Positions 1-8,387 of a stretch of DNA of 64,000 nucleotides are shown here, piece after piece; position 1 is the first letter of the stretch, and the number at the start of each line of letters is the position of its first letter. The translations under genes and the position numbers were made by a program. Source of the stretch: JANQPX01 sp039197065 (lineage in GTDB: Bacteria; Pseudomonadota; Alphaproteobacteria; Geminicoccales; Geminicoccaceae); the NCBI GenBank assembly GCA_039197065.1, contig JBCCUL010000037.1, positions 1 to 64,000 on the forward strand, written 5' to 3'. The notes below the pieces were generated by a model. The model did no database searches, was not told the DNA's origin, and saw only the letters and a list, made by a program, of their open reading frames with translations.

Positions 1-1
1 G

Positions 2-970
2 GCGCTCCTCGCCGATGGCTTGCACATGGCAAGTCACGCGGCGGCGCTCGGGATAAGCGTGGCGGCCTATGTCTACGCTCGGCGGCATGCGCGTGATCGG
101 CGCTTTTCGTTCGGAACGGGCAAGGTCAACAGCCTGGCGGCGTTCGCAAGCGCCATCCTTCTGGTCGGTTTAGCAGCGCTCATGGCGGGCGAGAGCATCG
201 AACGCTTCTTCAACCCGGTCGCCATCAGTTTCGATCAGGCGATCCTGGTCGCTGTGCTCGGGCTTGGCGTCAACGGCGCCAGCGCATGGCTGCTCGCCTC
301 CACGCTGCACCACCATCACGGACATGATCATGACCACCATGGTCACCATCACCACCACGGCGAGGAACCCGCGTCCGAACTCCAGAAAGATCAAAATCTG
401 CGCGCCGCCTATCTTCACGTTCTCGCCGATGCGCTGACGTCACTTTTGGCGATTGTCGCTTTGTTGGCAGGCAAATATACGGGCGCCGTCTGGCTCGATC
501 CGATCATGGGCATCGTGGGCGCCATCCTCGTGGCGCGTTGGTCGTGGGGCCTCCTGCGCATGTCGGCGAAGGTGCTTTTGGACTGGCAGGCGGAAGATCC
601 CGTGATCGAGCGGTTGCGCGAGGCGCTTCTGGTCGATGGAAGCGACAGGATCGCCGATCTGCATGTCTGGACGATCGGCCAGAGCCAACATGCGGCGGAG
701 GTCACCATCGTGACCGATCACGCACATGGCCCCGCTCACTACAAGGCGCTGATCCCGGAGGAGTTGGGCATTGAACATGTGACGATCGAGGTTCATCGCT
801 GCAGCGCTGCAGCGCTGCGGCAAAGGCCGTTTGAGCGGTCTCAGTTCCACAGATCGCCCCGAGCCGAGGCTGGCTTCAGGTCTGGTTTCCGGCATTCCTT
901 CGCCGTCGCGTTTCCACTCGAAAAAGTGTCGGCGGGCACGAGGCAGCGCTGGCGCTTGAAGGTGTCCTAG
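2..970 (+). CDS. dmeF: Cation diffusion facilitator, DmeF-type Co/Ni exporter (5' end outside window)
   Basis: Integral-membrane CDF exporter that would move divalent cobalt, nickel or related ions out of the cytoplasm by proton antiport. The frame is open from base 2 and reads ALLADGLHMASHAAA, the HxxSH-type metal site of a DmeF transmembrane segment, so the true start lies before the window. A histidine-rich cytoplasmic loop (about bases 307-362, mostly H, D and G) is the family hallmark; further transmembrane segments follow, then a small C-terminal domain ending in VTIEVHRC near base 805. Beyond that point about 55 residues rich in R, F and S do not resemble the family. They are encoded opposite a decayed SRAP gene, so the natural stop has probably been lost and the tail is read-through. 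Three 8-base CGCTGCAG-type units (797-820) sit at this junction. Family call strong; exact metal is inferred. Confidence 0.88.
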   Translation, partial: ALLADGLHMASHAAALGISVAAYVYARRHARDRRFSFGTGKVNSLAAFASAILLVGLAALMAGESIERFFNPVAISFDQAILVAVLGLGVNGASAWLLASTLHHHHGHDHDHHGHHHHHGEEPASELQKDQNLRAAYLHVLADALTSLLAIVALLAGKYTGAVWLDPIMGIVGAILVARWSWGLLRMSAKVLLDWQAEDPVIERLREALLVDGSDRIADLHVWTIGQSQHAAEVTIVTDHAHGPAHYKALIPEELGIEHVTIEVHRCSAAALRQRPFERSQFHRSPRAEAGFRSGFRHSFAVAFPLEKVSAGTRQRWRLKVS

Positions 971-1050
971 AAGGCCGGATTGCTCGCCCGGTCGAAATTG
1001 AACATCTGCCGAATGGCCTCCGGTAGTGATGTGAAAAGATAGAAGATCTT
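885..1050 (-). pseudogene. Remnant of an SRAP (SOS response-associated peptidase, YedK/HMCES-like) gene
   Basis: Reading the minus strand just downstream of dnaE2, two blocks typical of SRAP proteins are visible: an N-terminal block FTSLPEAIRQMFNFDR and a central block FKRQRCLVPAD followed by FFEWKRDGEG. In intact SRAP proteins about 70 residues lie between them and the protein begins MCGRF. Here the Met-Cys start has decayed to PGKI, the middle has been deleted, an in-frame TAG (970-968) interrupts the reading, and one base is missing in the run of T's before FEW, shifting the frame. SRAP proteins crosslink abasic sites in single-stranded DNA; a copy beside a translesion cassette makes functional sense, but this one cannot be functional. 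The recognition rests on motif memory, not an alignment. Confidence 0.68.
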
Positions 1051-1058
1051 GCCTGGGT

Positions 1059-4000
1059 TCAATGGAAATCTCTTGATTTCGGCATGATCCGGACATTGCG
1101 CGGATGGCGCTGGGGGGATTGGCGCCAGCGGTCGGGGTCGGTGATGGGACGGGCGACCTCGTCGGCACGGGCAAGGGCGATTTTCGGGGTGACGCCCCCG
1201 CGGGGCACGCTGCCGTCTGCGAGGCGGGCGAGGTGTGAGGTCCAGTCCTTCATGTGATCGACCACGACGTGGATGATCGATCCATGTTTCTGCAGCCGGC
1301 CCTGCACCAGAAGGAGGCGGGCGCCCATCAGGATGCGGCGGTATTGTTCCATGGTCTTGGCCCAGACCACGCAATTGGCGATGCCGGTCTCGTCCTCGAT
1401 CGTCAAAAACACCACGCCCTTGGCCGTGCCCGGCCGTTGTCGCACCAGCACGACACCGGCTACGGCGACGCGGTCGCCATGGTGGTGCTTCGAGAGTTTC
1501 TCAGTCGTAAGTATCCCCCGGGCCTGGTAGGCATCCCGCAAGAAACTTAAGGGGTGGGCTTTTAGGGAGAGGCCTGTGGTCTGGTAATCGACCACCACAT
1601 GTTCGGGCATGGGCATGGCGGGCAGCGTGACGTCCGGATCCTCACCCTGACCGCTCACGTCGGCATGGGCGAACAGCGGCAGCGGTTTTTCCGATTTTAT
1701 CGCGCGCACCTGCCAGAGCGCCTGGCGGCGATCGAGGCCCATGGAGCGAAACGCATCCGCCGCGGCGAGGCGCGCCAGCGTGGCGACCGGTATGCCGGTT
1801 CGATCACGGACATCGCGGATGTCGACGTAGGGGGTGTCCCGGCAAAGAGTAATCCGGGCGGCCTGCTCCTCGTTCATGCCGCCGACCTGACGCATGCCAA
1901 GGCGGAGAGCATGCGTGTTGTTGGGCCCGGGGCCTGGCACGTCAAGCGGCTCGAGCATCGAGTCCCAGGAGCTGTGATTGACGTCGACCTCGCACACGTC
2001 GACGTCGTGTTCGCGGGCATCGCGTACGATCTGGGCAGGGGCGTAAAAGCCCATGGGCTGGGAGTTCAGGAGGCCGCAGGCGAAGACGGCGGGGTAATGG
2101 CATTTCAGCCAGGAGGAGATGTAGACCAGCTTGGAAAAGCTCGCGGAATGGCTTTCGGGAAAGCCGTAATCGCCGAAGCCCTCAATCTGCTTGAAGCAGC
2201 GTTCGGCGAAGTCCTGCTCGTAGCCGCGCCTCGTCATGCCCGCCACGAATTTGTCATGCATCTGATCGATGGTGCCGCGCTTTCGAAAGGTGGCCATGGC
2301 GTGGCGGAGCCTGTTGGCCTCGTCAGGTGTGAATTTCGCCGCTTCGATCGCGATGCGCATCGCCTGTTCCTGAAACAGCGGCACGCCCATGGTCTTCTCG
2401 AGAATGTTTCGGAGTTCGTCCGGCGGGCCGTAGTCCGGGGAAGGGGAGGGGAAGTCGACCGGCTCCAGCCCGTCCCGCCGACGGAGATAAGGGTGCACCA
2501 TGTCGCCCTGGATCGGGCCTGGCCGCACGATCGCCACCTCGATCACGAGATCATAAAAGCAGCGGGGCTTGAGGCGTGGCAGCATGTTCATCTGCGCCCG
2601 GCTTTCCACCTGAAAGACGCCGAGCGAATCGGCACGGCAAAGCATGTCGTAGGTCGCGGTATCCCCTGGCGGCACGCTCGCCAGCGTGTGGACGAGATTG
2701 TAATGGTACTGCAGGAGATCGAAGCATTTGCGGATGCAGGTGAGCATGCCGAGCGCGAGGACATCGACCTTGAGGATGCCGAGCGCATCCAGGTCGTCCT
2801 TGTCCCACTCGACGAAGGTGCGGTCCTCCATCGCGGCATTGCCGATCGGCACCACCTCGCAGAGCGGTGACTTCGTGAGCACGAAGCCGCCGACATGCTG
2901 GGAGAGATGGCGGGGAAAGCCGATCAGCTCCTCGGTCAGCTCGAGCGTCCTTTTGATGGTGGGTTCGTTCGGATCGAGGCCCGCCTCACGAACCCTTGTT
3001 TCGGGCATCCCGCCTCCGGACACCCCCCAGACGGTGCCGGCGAGCGCCGAGGTCACGTCTTCGGACAGGCCCATCACCTTGCCGACCTCGCGCACGGCGC
3101 TGCGCGAGCGGTAGGTGATCACGGTCGCGGCGATGCCGGCGCGCTCGCGGCCATAGCGCTCATAGACATATTGGATCACCTCTTCGCGTCGCTCATGCTC
3201 GAAATCGACGTCGATATCCGGCGGTTCCTTGCGCTCCATGCTGACGAAGCGCTCGAACAGGAGATCCACTTCGGTCGGGTCGACCGCGGTGACGCCGAGG
3301 CAGTAACAGACCGCGGAATTGGCGGCCGAACCTCGTCCCTGACACAGAATTTTTTGGGACCTGGCATAGGCGACGATGTCGTGGACCGTGAGAAAATAGG
3401 GGGCGTAGTCGAGCTGTGCGATGAGCTTGAGCTCGTTCTTCACGGCCTTTGCCACATTGGTCGGAACCCCGGCTGGGTAACGCTCACCCGCACCCCGCCA
3501 GGTCAGGTCTTCGAGGTGGGACTGCGGCGTCTTGCCCTTGGGCACCGGCTCGTCCGGATAATCGTAACGCAGCTCGGACAGTGAGAAGCTGCAGCGTTTC
3601 TGGATCTCGACCGTCTGCCGAATGGCGTCTTCATGTCCCTGGAACAGCCTGGCCATCTCCGCGGCCGGCTTCAGATGGCGCTCGGCATGGGCATGCAGGC
3701 GAAAGCCGGCCTCCGCCAGCGTACATCCCTCCCGAATGCAGGTGAGCACATCCTGAAGCGGCCGCCTCGCCGGCACATGAAAATGCACATCATTCATTGC
3801 CACCAGCGGCGCGCTGGACCGCGAACTCAGGTCGGTGAGCATGTTGAGGCGCCGGCGATCATTGCCGCGATAGAGATAATGGGCGGCGAGATGAGGAGGG
3901 GTGTCGAGGCTGGTGACGATTTTTTTCAGCTCTCGTTCGAAATCTTCACCGATAGTCAGCTCATCCGGTGGTAGCAGGATCAGAACCTGCCCTTTCGCGG

Positions 4001-4355
4001 CTTCGAAAATATCCTCCAGATAAAGCGCACAGTCGCCCTTTCCGGCCCGGCGCTGGCCAAGCGTCAGAAGGCGGCAAAGGCGGCCATAGGCGGCACGATC
4101 CTCGGGAAAACAAAGAAAACTCGGTCCATCTCGAAGATCCAGCCGACATCCAACGACCAAGGGCAGTTCCGCGACAAGGGCCGCACTATGCATTCGCACC
4201 ACACCCGCCAGCGTGTTGCGGTCGGTGACACCGATGCCGGCAAGGCCGAGCACGGCGGCGGTCTGCACCAGTTCCTCGGCATGCGACGCCCCGCGCAAAA
4301 AGCTGAAATTGGTCGCGACCTGCAGCTCGACATAGTCAACCCGCAAGGCGCTCAC
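1059..4355 (-). CDS. dnaE2: Error-prone DNA polymerase III alpha subunit DnaE2 (ImuC)
   Basis: Catalytic polymerase of the SOS mutasome: a C-family polymerase that extends across damaged templates together with ImuA and ImuB. The 1098-residue protein has the usual length and starts MSALRVDYVELQVATNFSF, entering the PHP domain. The palm motif PPDIDVDFEHERREE carries the catalytic aspartates, and an OB-fold region (VAVAGVVLVRQRPGTAKG) lies near the C-terminus. It ends PRNVRIMPKSRDFH, the standard DnaE2 C-terminus, so it is complete. It lies 366 bases downstream of imuB on the same strand; that gap holds a palindromic repeat and a weak LexA-like box, so it may have a promoter of its own as well as read-through from imuA. 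Confidence 0.96.
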   Translation of the reverse strand: MSALRVDYVELQVATNFSFLRGASHAEELVQTAAVLGLAGIGVTDRNTLAGVVRMHSAALVAELPLVVGCRLDLRDGPSFLCFPEDRAAYGRLCRLLTLGQRRAGKGDCALYLEDIFEAAKGQVLILLPPDELTIGEDFERELKKIVTSLDTPPHLAAHYLYRGNDRRRLNMLTDLSSRSSAPLVAMNDVHFHVPARRPLQDVLTCIREGCTLAEAGFRLHAHAERHLKPAAEMARLFQGHEDAIRQTVEIQKRCSFSLSELRYDYPDEPVPKGKTPQSHLEDLTWRGAGERYPAGVPTNVAKAVKNELKLIAQLDYAPYFLTVHDIVAYARSQKILCQGRGSAANSAVCYCLGVTAVDPTEVDLLFERFVSMERKEPPDIDVDFEHERREEVIQYVYERYGRERAGIAATVITYRSRSAVREVGKVMGLSEDVTSALAGTVWGVSGGGMPETRVREAGLDPNEPTIKRTLELTEELIGFPRHLSQHVGGFVLTKSPLCEVVPIGNAAMEDRTFVEWDKDDLDALGILKVDVLALGMLTCIRKCFDLLQYHYNLVHTLASVPPGDTATYDMLCRADSLGVFQVESRAQMNMLPRLKPRCFYDLVIEVAIVRPGPIQGDMVHPYLRRRDGLEPVDFPSPSPDYGPPDELRNILEKTMGVPLFQEQAMRIAIEAAKFTPDEANRLRHAMATFRKRGTIDQMHDKFVAGMTRRGYEQDFAERCFKQIEGFGDYGFPESHSASFSKLVYISSWLKCHYPAVFACGLLNSQPMGFYAPAQIVRDAREHDVDVCEVDVNHSSWDSMLEPLDVPGPGPNNTHALRLGMRQVGGMNEEQAARITLCRDTPYVDIRDVRDRTGIPVATLARLAAADAFRSMGLDRRQALWQVRAIKSEKPLPLFAHADVSGQGEDPDVTLPAMPMPEHVVVDYQTTGLSLKAHPLSFLRDAYQARGILTTEKLSKHHHGDRVAVAGVVLVRQRPGTAKGVVFLTIEDETGIANCVVWAKTMEQYRRILMGARLLLVQGRLQKHGSIIHVVVDHMKDWTSHLARLADGSVPRGGVTPKIALARADEVARPITDPDRWRQSPQRHPRNVRIMPKSRDFH

Positions 4356-4466
4356 CCCAGCCGGGACGCCCGGCAGCGCTGCCGATACGCCCGCCGGCGT
4401 TGCCGATGCGATCGGCGGCGTTGACTTGATGCCTGGTGTGTGGGGTGAGGCTTCGGTCTATGGACC

Positions 4467-4481
4467 GTTCACTTTTTGTTA
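4467..4481 (-). promoter_or_regulatory. Possible degenerate LexA box before dnaE2
   Basis: The plus strand reads GTTC-ACTTTTT-GTTA, one mismatch from the alphaproteobacterial LexA consensus GTTC-N7-GTTC. It lies 112 bases upstream of the dnaE2 start. The perfect box upstream of imuA makes SOS control of the cassette likely; this second site would allow dnaE2 to respond on its own but is unproven. Confidence 0.4.
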
Positions 4482-4505
4482 ACCCATCCCTGTCATGATT
4501 ATGAC

Positions 4506-4587
4506 CTGGTCCATGCGATCCTGGGAATCCGCCCGCCCGCCGATTTTGTTCGGGCGAGGCTCGGACTTCCAGGATCGCATGGACCAG
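4506..4587. repeat. Palindromic intergenic repeat, copy 1
   Basis: Perfect 19-base inverted repeat: arm CTGGTCCATGCGATCCTGG at 4506-4524 and its reverse complement at 4569-4587. The 44-base interior can form a second hairpin from CGCCCG and CGGGCG. A related copy with nearly the same arms lies at 32053-32127, so this is a dispersed element, not a gene-specific terminator. Confidence 0.8.
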
Positions 4588-4721
4588 CGAGACATGCTGG
4601 TTGTGGCAGGAAAAGGTAAAAGAAGTGTGAAGGGCCGAGCGGCCGCGTGGCTGTGACAATCTGTAAAGGCTGGGATGATCGAACCTGGGTCTCGTGTGAT
4701 CAGCCTCGACCATGCCGGCTC

Positions 4722-6455
4722 TCACCCGAATACCCCATGAATGTACCAGTCAGGTCGTGGATGTCTGACAGCGTTGCCGGGACGCCCGTCGCCATTGTCG
4801 GAGCATCCGGTGATGCTGACTTGGTGATCGGCATCAATGCCCGCATATCCTCTCCTGTCATAGAGGCCCTTGCGGAACAGCCAGTAACGCCGGCCTTGGT
4901 CATCCTCGACCCAGTAGTAATCGCGAGTCTCCCCTGCCAAGTCCACGCTGTCGGCCGCGCCGACCGTGCCGACGCGTTCAGGGCCTTCGGATCTGACGAT
5001 GCGGCGGGTGACGCGGCGCCAGGTGAAGCGAAGGGGCGGGCCGTCGGGGACTTCGGCCAGCGCCTTGATCGGTTCCGGGCGCAGCAGCAGATAGGAGGGG
5101 CGAGGAGGCAGGGGAGGCATGTCCGCCCACGCTTTGCGCGTTGAGCCAGGGGGCGTCCGTTCCTCAGCCTTTTCGGGGACATGGCTTTCGACAGGGGTAG
5201 TCACTGCGACGGTTTTAGGACCGAGACGGTTGGCGAGACGGTCGATCAGCTGGCTCAGGCGTTCGTCCTGGGCGGTGATCTCGCTGGCACCGCCTTCGAG
5301 GTTCTTCTGCTTTTTCTCGATCGGTGCGCTGCGTTCGGCATGCAGCGCCAGCTTCTCGATGCCGAAGCCAGGGTCGATCATCGGCAGCTTCTCGGCGAAC
5401 AGGCGGACGATATGGGCGGTGTCATGGGTCGGCTGGCTGGTGCCGACATGGATCCTTTTGACATCGCCATCGACGCGAAAAGCCAGAAAGGCGAGCCGTT
5501 CCGACCCCTCTGCCGCCCTGTCCAGGATTTTACAGAGATCGCCGGTGAGCAAAGCGAGGTTATGGGCGATGGCGGCCGGTTCGATCAGCGGTTCGAGGAA
5601 AGCCCGCTCCACCCGGTAGACCGGCAAAGGCTTTCGCGGGCAAAGGGGCTCTTCGCGCCGACCGAAGAACTGATCGAGGCGCATCAGCACGCTCTCATAA
5701 TCATCCTTTGAGGAAAACCGTTTCGCCAGGGCGACACGGGGCAGCGCATCGAGCTGGCCGATGGTCTTCAATCCAAGGCGACGAAGCAGCGTCACGATCT
5801 CGGGCGCGAGACGAAGTCCCGCCATCGGCAGTCCTGCGAGAACCTGCTGCTCATTCCTCAAGTCACCGCTGTGGGCGTCCCCACCGCTGTGGGCGTTTCC
5901 GCCGCTGTAGCGGGCGAGCGCCCAGGCGGCGCCCAGGGTGTCGGCGATGCCCAGGTCATGCCGAAGGTCGAAACGGGTGAGCCTTTGGCCGAGATCAGCG
6001 AGGAGGGCGTCTTCCCCGCAGAACAGATGGGCGCATCCGCTCACATCGATCCAGATGCCGTCGTCGTTCGAAAAGCCGTCATGGCCGTAAAGCCCCTCAT
6101 TGATATCGACGCCACAGGACGGGCTGTAGCGCAGACACCAGTCGGCAAGCTTTTCGAGGAAAAGACGATCGCCTCTGGGATCGGCCGGCGCTGTCTGGAT
6201 GTCCGGGATGAGCGCACGTGCGTGGCTGAGCGTCATGCCTGGCGTGATGCCTGCGGAGGCCGCAGCATCGTTGACCGCTGTCACCTGCACGGCGTTCTTG
6301 ATCGTAGCGATCAGTGCCAGGGGCACATCCTTTACGGGTGCTTTATCCCGTGCGGTCGAAGGCGATGATGCCGCCGTCATTCCCTGAATGCTTGTTCGGG
6401 CGGTCGCGCCCTGCGACCGCGGCCGCGGCAGCGAGATGGAAATGATGCGTCGCAT
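4722..6455 (-). CDS. imuB: ImuB, Y-family polymerase-like mutasome subunit
   Basis: Catalytically degenerate Y-family polymerase homologue that bridges ImuA, DnaE2 and the beta clamp in the SOS mutasome. The start is the ATG at 6455 (MRRIISISLPRP), which matches ImuB N-termini; the frame stays open for 70 more codons upstream, but these are unlike the family and lie inside imuA. The 577-residue product ends PRPDWYIHGVFG, the conserved ImuB C-terminus. The segment MRLDQFFGRREEPL belongs to the little-finger/clamp-binding region. Around bases 5864-5910 an 18-base repeat encodes a Ser-Gly-Gly-Asn/Asp-Ala-His duplication that looks like a recent local expansion. The gene overlaps the 3' end of imuA by 113 bases, so the two are translationally linked. 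Confidence 0.92.
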   Translation of the reverse strand: MRRIISISLPRPRSQGATARTSIQGMTAASSPSTARDKAPVKDVPLALIATIKNAVQVTAVNDAAASAGITPGMTLSHARALIPDIQTAPADPRGDRLFLEKLADWCLRYSPSCGVDINEGLYGHDGFSNDDGIWIDVSGCAHLFCGEDALLADLGQRLTRFDLRHDLGIADTLGAAWALARYSGGNAHSGGDAHSGDLRNEQQVLAGLPMAGLRLAPEIVTLLRRLGLKTIGQLDALPRVALAKRFSSKDDYESVLMRLDQFFGRREEPLCPRKPLPVYRVERAFLEPLIEPAAIAHNLALLTGDLCKILDRAAEGSERLAFLAFRVDGDVKRIHVGTSQPTHDTAHIVRLFAEKLPMIDPGFGIEKLALHAERSAPIEKKQKNLEGGASEITAQDERLSQLIDRLANRLGPKTVAVTTPVESHVPEKAEERTPPGSTRKAWADMPPLPPRPSYLLLRPEPIKALAEVPDGPPLRFTWRRVTRRIVRSEGPERVGTVGAADSVDLAGETRDYYWVEDDQGRRYWLFRKGLYDRRGYAGIDADHQVSITGCSDNGDGRPGNAVRHPRPDWYIHGVFG

Positions 6456-7227
6456 GATCCCACTCCACGGTCCAACGGCCGGTTTTGCCGTTTTCCGAGC
6501 GTTCCAAAGCGATCTCCCAGCTGGGCAGACCAAGGCCCTTGGGGTCCAGGGCGTCCGGGAGGCTGGGTGCCGTCTTGATGCGCCAACGGGTTCGGGCAGC
6601 GCTCGGTTCCCGCCCGTGCTGCAGCGGAAGGAGAAGGCACCAGGTGCCATGCGCCCTTGCAGCAAGGGAGAGGCGTCGGCTTGCGGTCAGGCCGACGCGT
6701 CCGACAGCGCCGATGACCGCGAGCAGGCTTCGAGACGCGAGCGCCTGCTCCATCGCCCAGAGACAGTCGGCATCCCGTTTCCCGGTCACCATCAGCAGCC
6801 GATCCGGCGGAAGCCCCAGGGTTCGAAGACCAGGCCCGTAAGGCTGTCCGAACTCGAACAGGTCCCGCTGCCGCTGGCACCAGAGCACCATGTCCTGCTT
6901 TGTCGTCTGGACCTGATGCTCCTGTCGGCGATGCAGAAGGGAAGCGGCCAAGGCAAGGCTGAAATCCCGAACCGCGTGATGACTGCCATAACCATCGGCC
7001 ACCAGCTCCAGCAGAGCAGGTTCGCCACCACCGCACGCTAGAAACGGGTTGATCTCTCCAGAGGTGAAAGCCGCAAACCTATCGCTGTCAGGTCTGGCGT
7101 CGCTACCCGGTCTTCTGTTGAATTGGTCGCGTTCGATCCTGCCGATCTGCCGTCTGAGCCTGGCAAGACAAGCCGACCGGTCCGATCGGTCAGGGAGCAT
7201 GTTCATGGCGTTTGGTTCAGGTATCAT
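6343..7227 (-). CDS. imuA: ImuA, RecA-like SOS mutagenesis protein
   Basis: First gene of the imuA-imuB-dnaE2 cassette. ImuA proteins are RecA-fold relatives that interact with RecA and ImuB during translesion synthesis. The 294-residue product contains FAAFTSGEINPFLACGGGEPALLELV near the start and RLLMVTGKRDADCLWAMEQAL in the middle, both typical of the family, and ends in a low-conservation tail overlapping imuB. The ATG at 7227 is used; an ATG at 7206 is an alternative. A perfect LexA box lies 42-56 bases upstream, so DNA-damage induction is expected. Confidence 0.9.
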   Translation of the reverse strand: MIPEPNAMNMLPDRSDRSACLARLRRQIGRIERDQFNRRPGSDARPDSDRFAAFTSGEINPFLACGGGEPALLELVADGYGSHHAVRDFSLALAASLLHRRQEHQVQTTKQDMVLWCQRQRDLFEFGQPYGPGLRTLGLPPDRLLMVTGKRDADCLWAMEQALASRSLLAVIGAVGRVGLTASRRLSLAARAHGTWCLLLPLQHGREPSAARTRWRIKTAPSLPDALDPKGLGLPSWEIALERSENGKTGRWTVEWDHATHHFHLAAAAAVAGRDRPNKHSGNDGGIIAFDRTG

Positions 7228-7268
7228 CGATGTCGAGGGTCCAGAATAACTCCAGCTTTCTTCATAAT

Positions 7269-7283
7269 GTTCCTATTTTGTTC
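7269..7283 (-). promoter_or_regulatory. LexA box controlling imuA-imuB-dnaE2
   Basis: GTTC-CTATTTT-GTTC is an exact match to the alphaproteobacterial SOS operator GTTC-N7-GTTC. It sits in the AT-rich gap between imuA (minus) and dgoK (plus), 42 bases before the imuA start codon. LexA bound here would block imuA transcription until DNA damage. Confidence 0.88.
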
Positions 7284-7430
7284 TCATTGTCAAAGTCAAT
7301 TCCCGCCACCCTTTGCATCTTCACGGCTTAAGCCATGGCGAGAACGGCGTGCATCACCTATCGTGTCGCTCATCTGGCCTTGAGCGAGGCATGGACCGGA
7401 CGGGCTGGGGAAAGACAGGCAAACGATCTC

Positions 7431-8387
7431 ATGGGCGTCACATCTGCTGCAACAACGCACTCACAAGAGGAGCCCGGGCTGATCGGTGTCGATTGGGGCA
7501 CCAGTTCATGCCGTGCTTATCTGATGGGAAGAGATGGCGGCGTCTTGACGTCCGTGAGCACCGACAAGGGCATCATGCAGGTCGAAGACGGCGCGTTTGC
7601 CGAAACCCTGGCTGCGTTGATCGGTAACTGGCGTCGCCCCGGATTACCAGTGATCCTCTCCGGCATGATCGGCTCGCGTCAGGGCTGGATCGAAGCGCCT
7701 TACGTCACCGTTCCTGCAAGTTTCGACGCGATCGCCAAGGCGCTGGTTCGACATCCCGACGATGCCGACATCTACATAGCACCCGGCCTCGCCCAGGACC
7801 TGCCGGGACAGGCGCCTGACGTCATGCGCGGCGAGGAGACCCAGATCATCGGCGCCGTCGGCGACATATCGGACCGCCAGCTGCTGGTCATGCCCGGCAC
7901 CCACTCAAAATGGGTGCTGGTCGAGGATCGAAAGATCGTTTGGTTCGTGACGTTCATGACCGGCGAGTTGTTCGCTGTCTTGAAACATCACTCCATCCTT
8001 GGCCGTCTCATGGCCGCTGGCGACGAGGATCGGTCCGCCTTCGAGCAGGGGCTGGATGCCGCCGGAACGCTGCCGGGTGGCCTGCTGCAGCATCTGTTCA
8101 GCGCGCGCACGCTCGCCCTCTTCGACCGACTGCCGGAAGGCGCTGTAGCACCCTATCTCTCCGGCCTGCTGATCGGCCATGAGATCGCCGATGCGCTCGG
8201 CAATCTGGAGACGACGTCCGATCTGCCACCGATCACGGTCATCGGCGCTTCGGCGCTGGCGAAGCGTTATGTCGATGCCCTCGGCCATGCCGAGTTCGAC
8301 GCCCGGCAGGCCGGCGAGGACAGGGCGGCCTTTGGACAGAGCCAGCTTGCGCATGCCGCGAAGCTTTTCTCACCTGCAACAGGATGA
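7431..8387 (+). CDS. dgoK: 2-dehydro-3-deoxygalactonokinase
   Basis: Phosphorylates 2-keto-3-deoxygalactonate to the 6-phosphate in the De Ley-Doudoroff (D-galactonate) pathway; cytosolic. The phosphate-binding loop LIGVDWGTSSCRAYL opens the protein and MPGTHSKWV, a DgoK hallmark, lies mid-chain. The ATG at 7431 (MGVTSAATTHS) is preferred because the family begins only a few residues before the GVDWGT motif; the frame is also open from 7335. The stop codon overlaps the start of dgoA (ATGA), so the two are co-translated. The dehydratase and transporter that normally complete a galactonate operon are not beside it. Confidence 0.9.
   Translation: MGVTSAATTHSQEEPGLIGVDWGTSSCRAYLMGRDGGVLTSVSTDKGIMQVEDGAFAETLAALIGNWRRPGLPVILSGMIGSRQGWIEAPYVTVPASFDAIAKALVRHPDDADIYIAPGLAQDLPGQAPDVMRGEETQIIGAVGDISDRQLLVMPGTHSKWVLVEDRKIVWFVTFMTGELFAVLKHHSILGRLMAAGDEDRSAFEQGLDAAGTLPGGLLQHLFSARTLALFDRLPEGAVAPYLSGLLIGHEIADALGNLETTSDLPPITVIGASALAKRYVDALGHAEFDARQAGEDRAAFGQSQLAHAAKLFSPATG

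Larger units (their letters stand above)
4356..4721. other. Gene-free gap between imuB and dnaE2
   Basis: This 366-base stretch separates imuB from dnaE2, genes that are usually tightly packed. It holds a long palindromic repeat (4506-4587), a LexA-like sequence (4467-4481), and low-complexity GCC/GGC-rich sequence next to the dnaE2 start. No convincing coding frame was seen. Confidence 0.6.

Noticed and set aside
440..1174. A 244-codon minus-strand frame across dmeF and the dnaE2 end
   Set aside because: Only its middle part (FFEWKRDGEG) has meaning, as part of the SRAP remnant; the rest is antisense to dmeF or dnaE2.
1599..2870. A 423-codon open frame antisense to dnaE2
   Set aside because: Shadow of dnaE2, which is complete and conserved.
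4600..4720. Possible tRNA or structured RNA before imuB's end
   Set aside because: Ends pair only over four bases (GGCT/AGCC), and no T-loop sequence or acceptor structure could be found.
4647..5144. A plus-strand frame opposite imuB
   Set aside because: Overlaps the conserved imuB C-terminus; no family resemblance.
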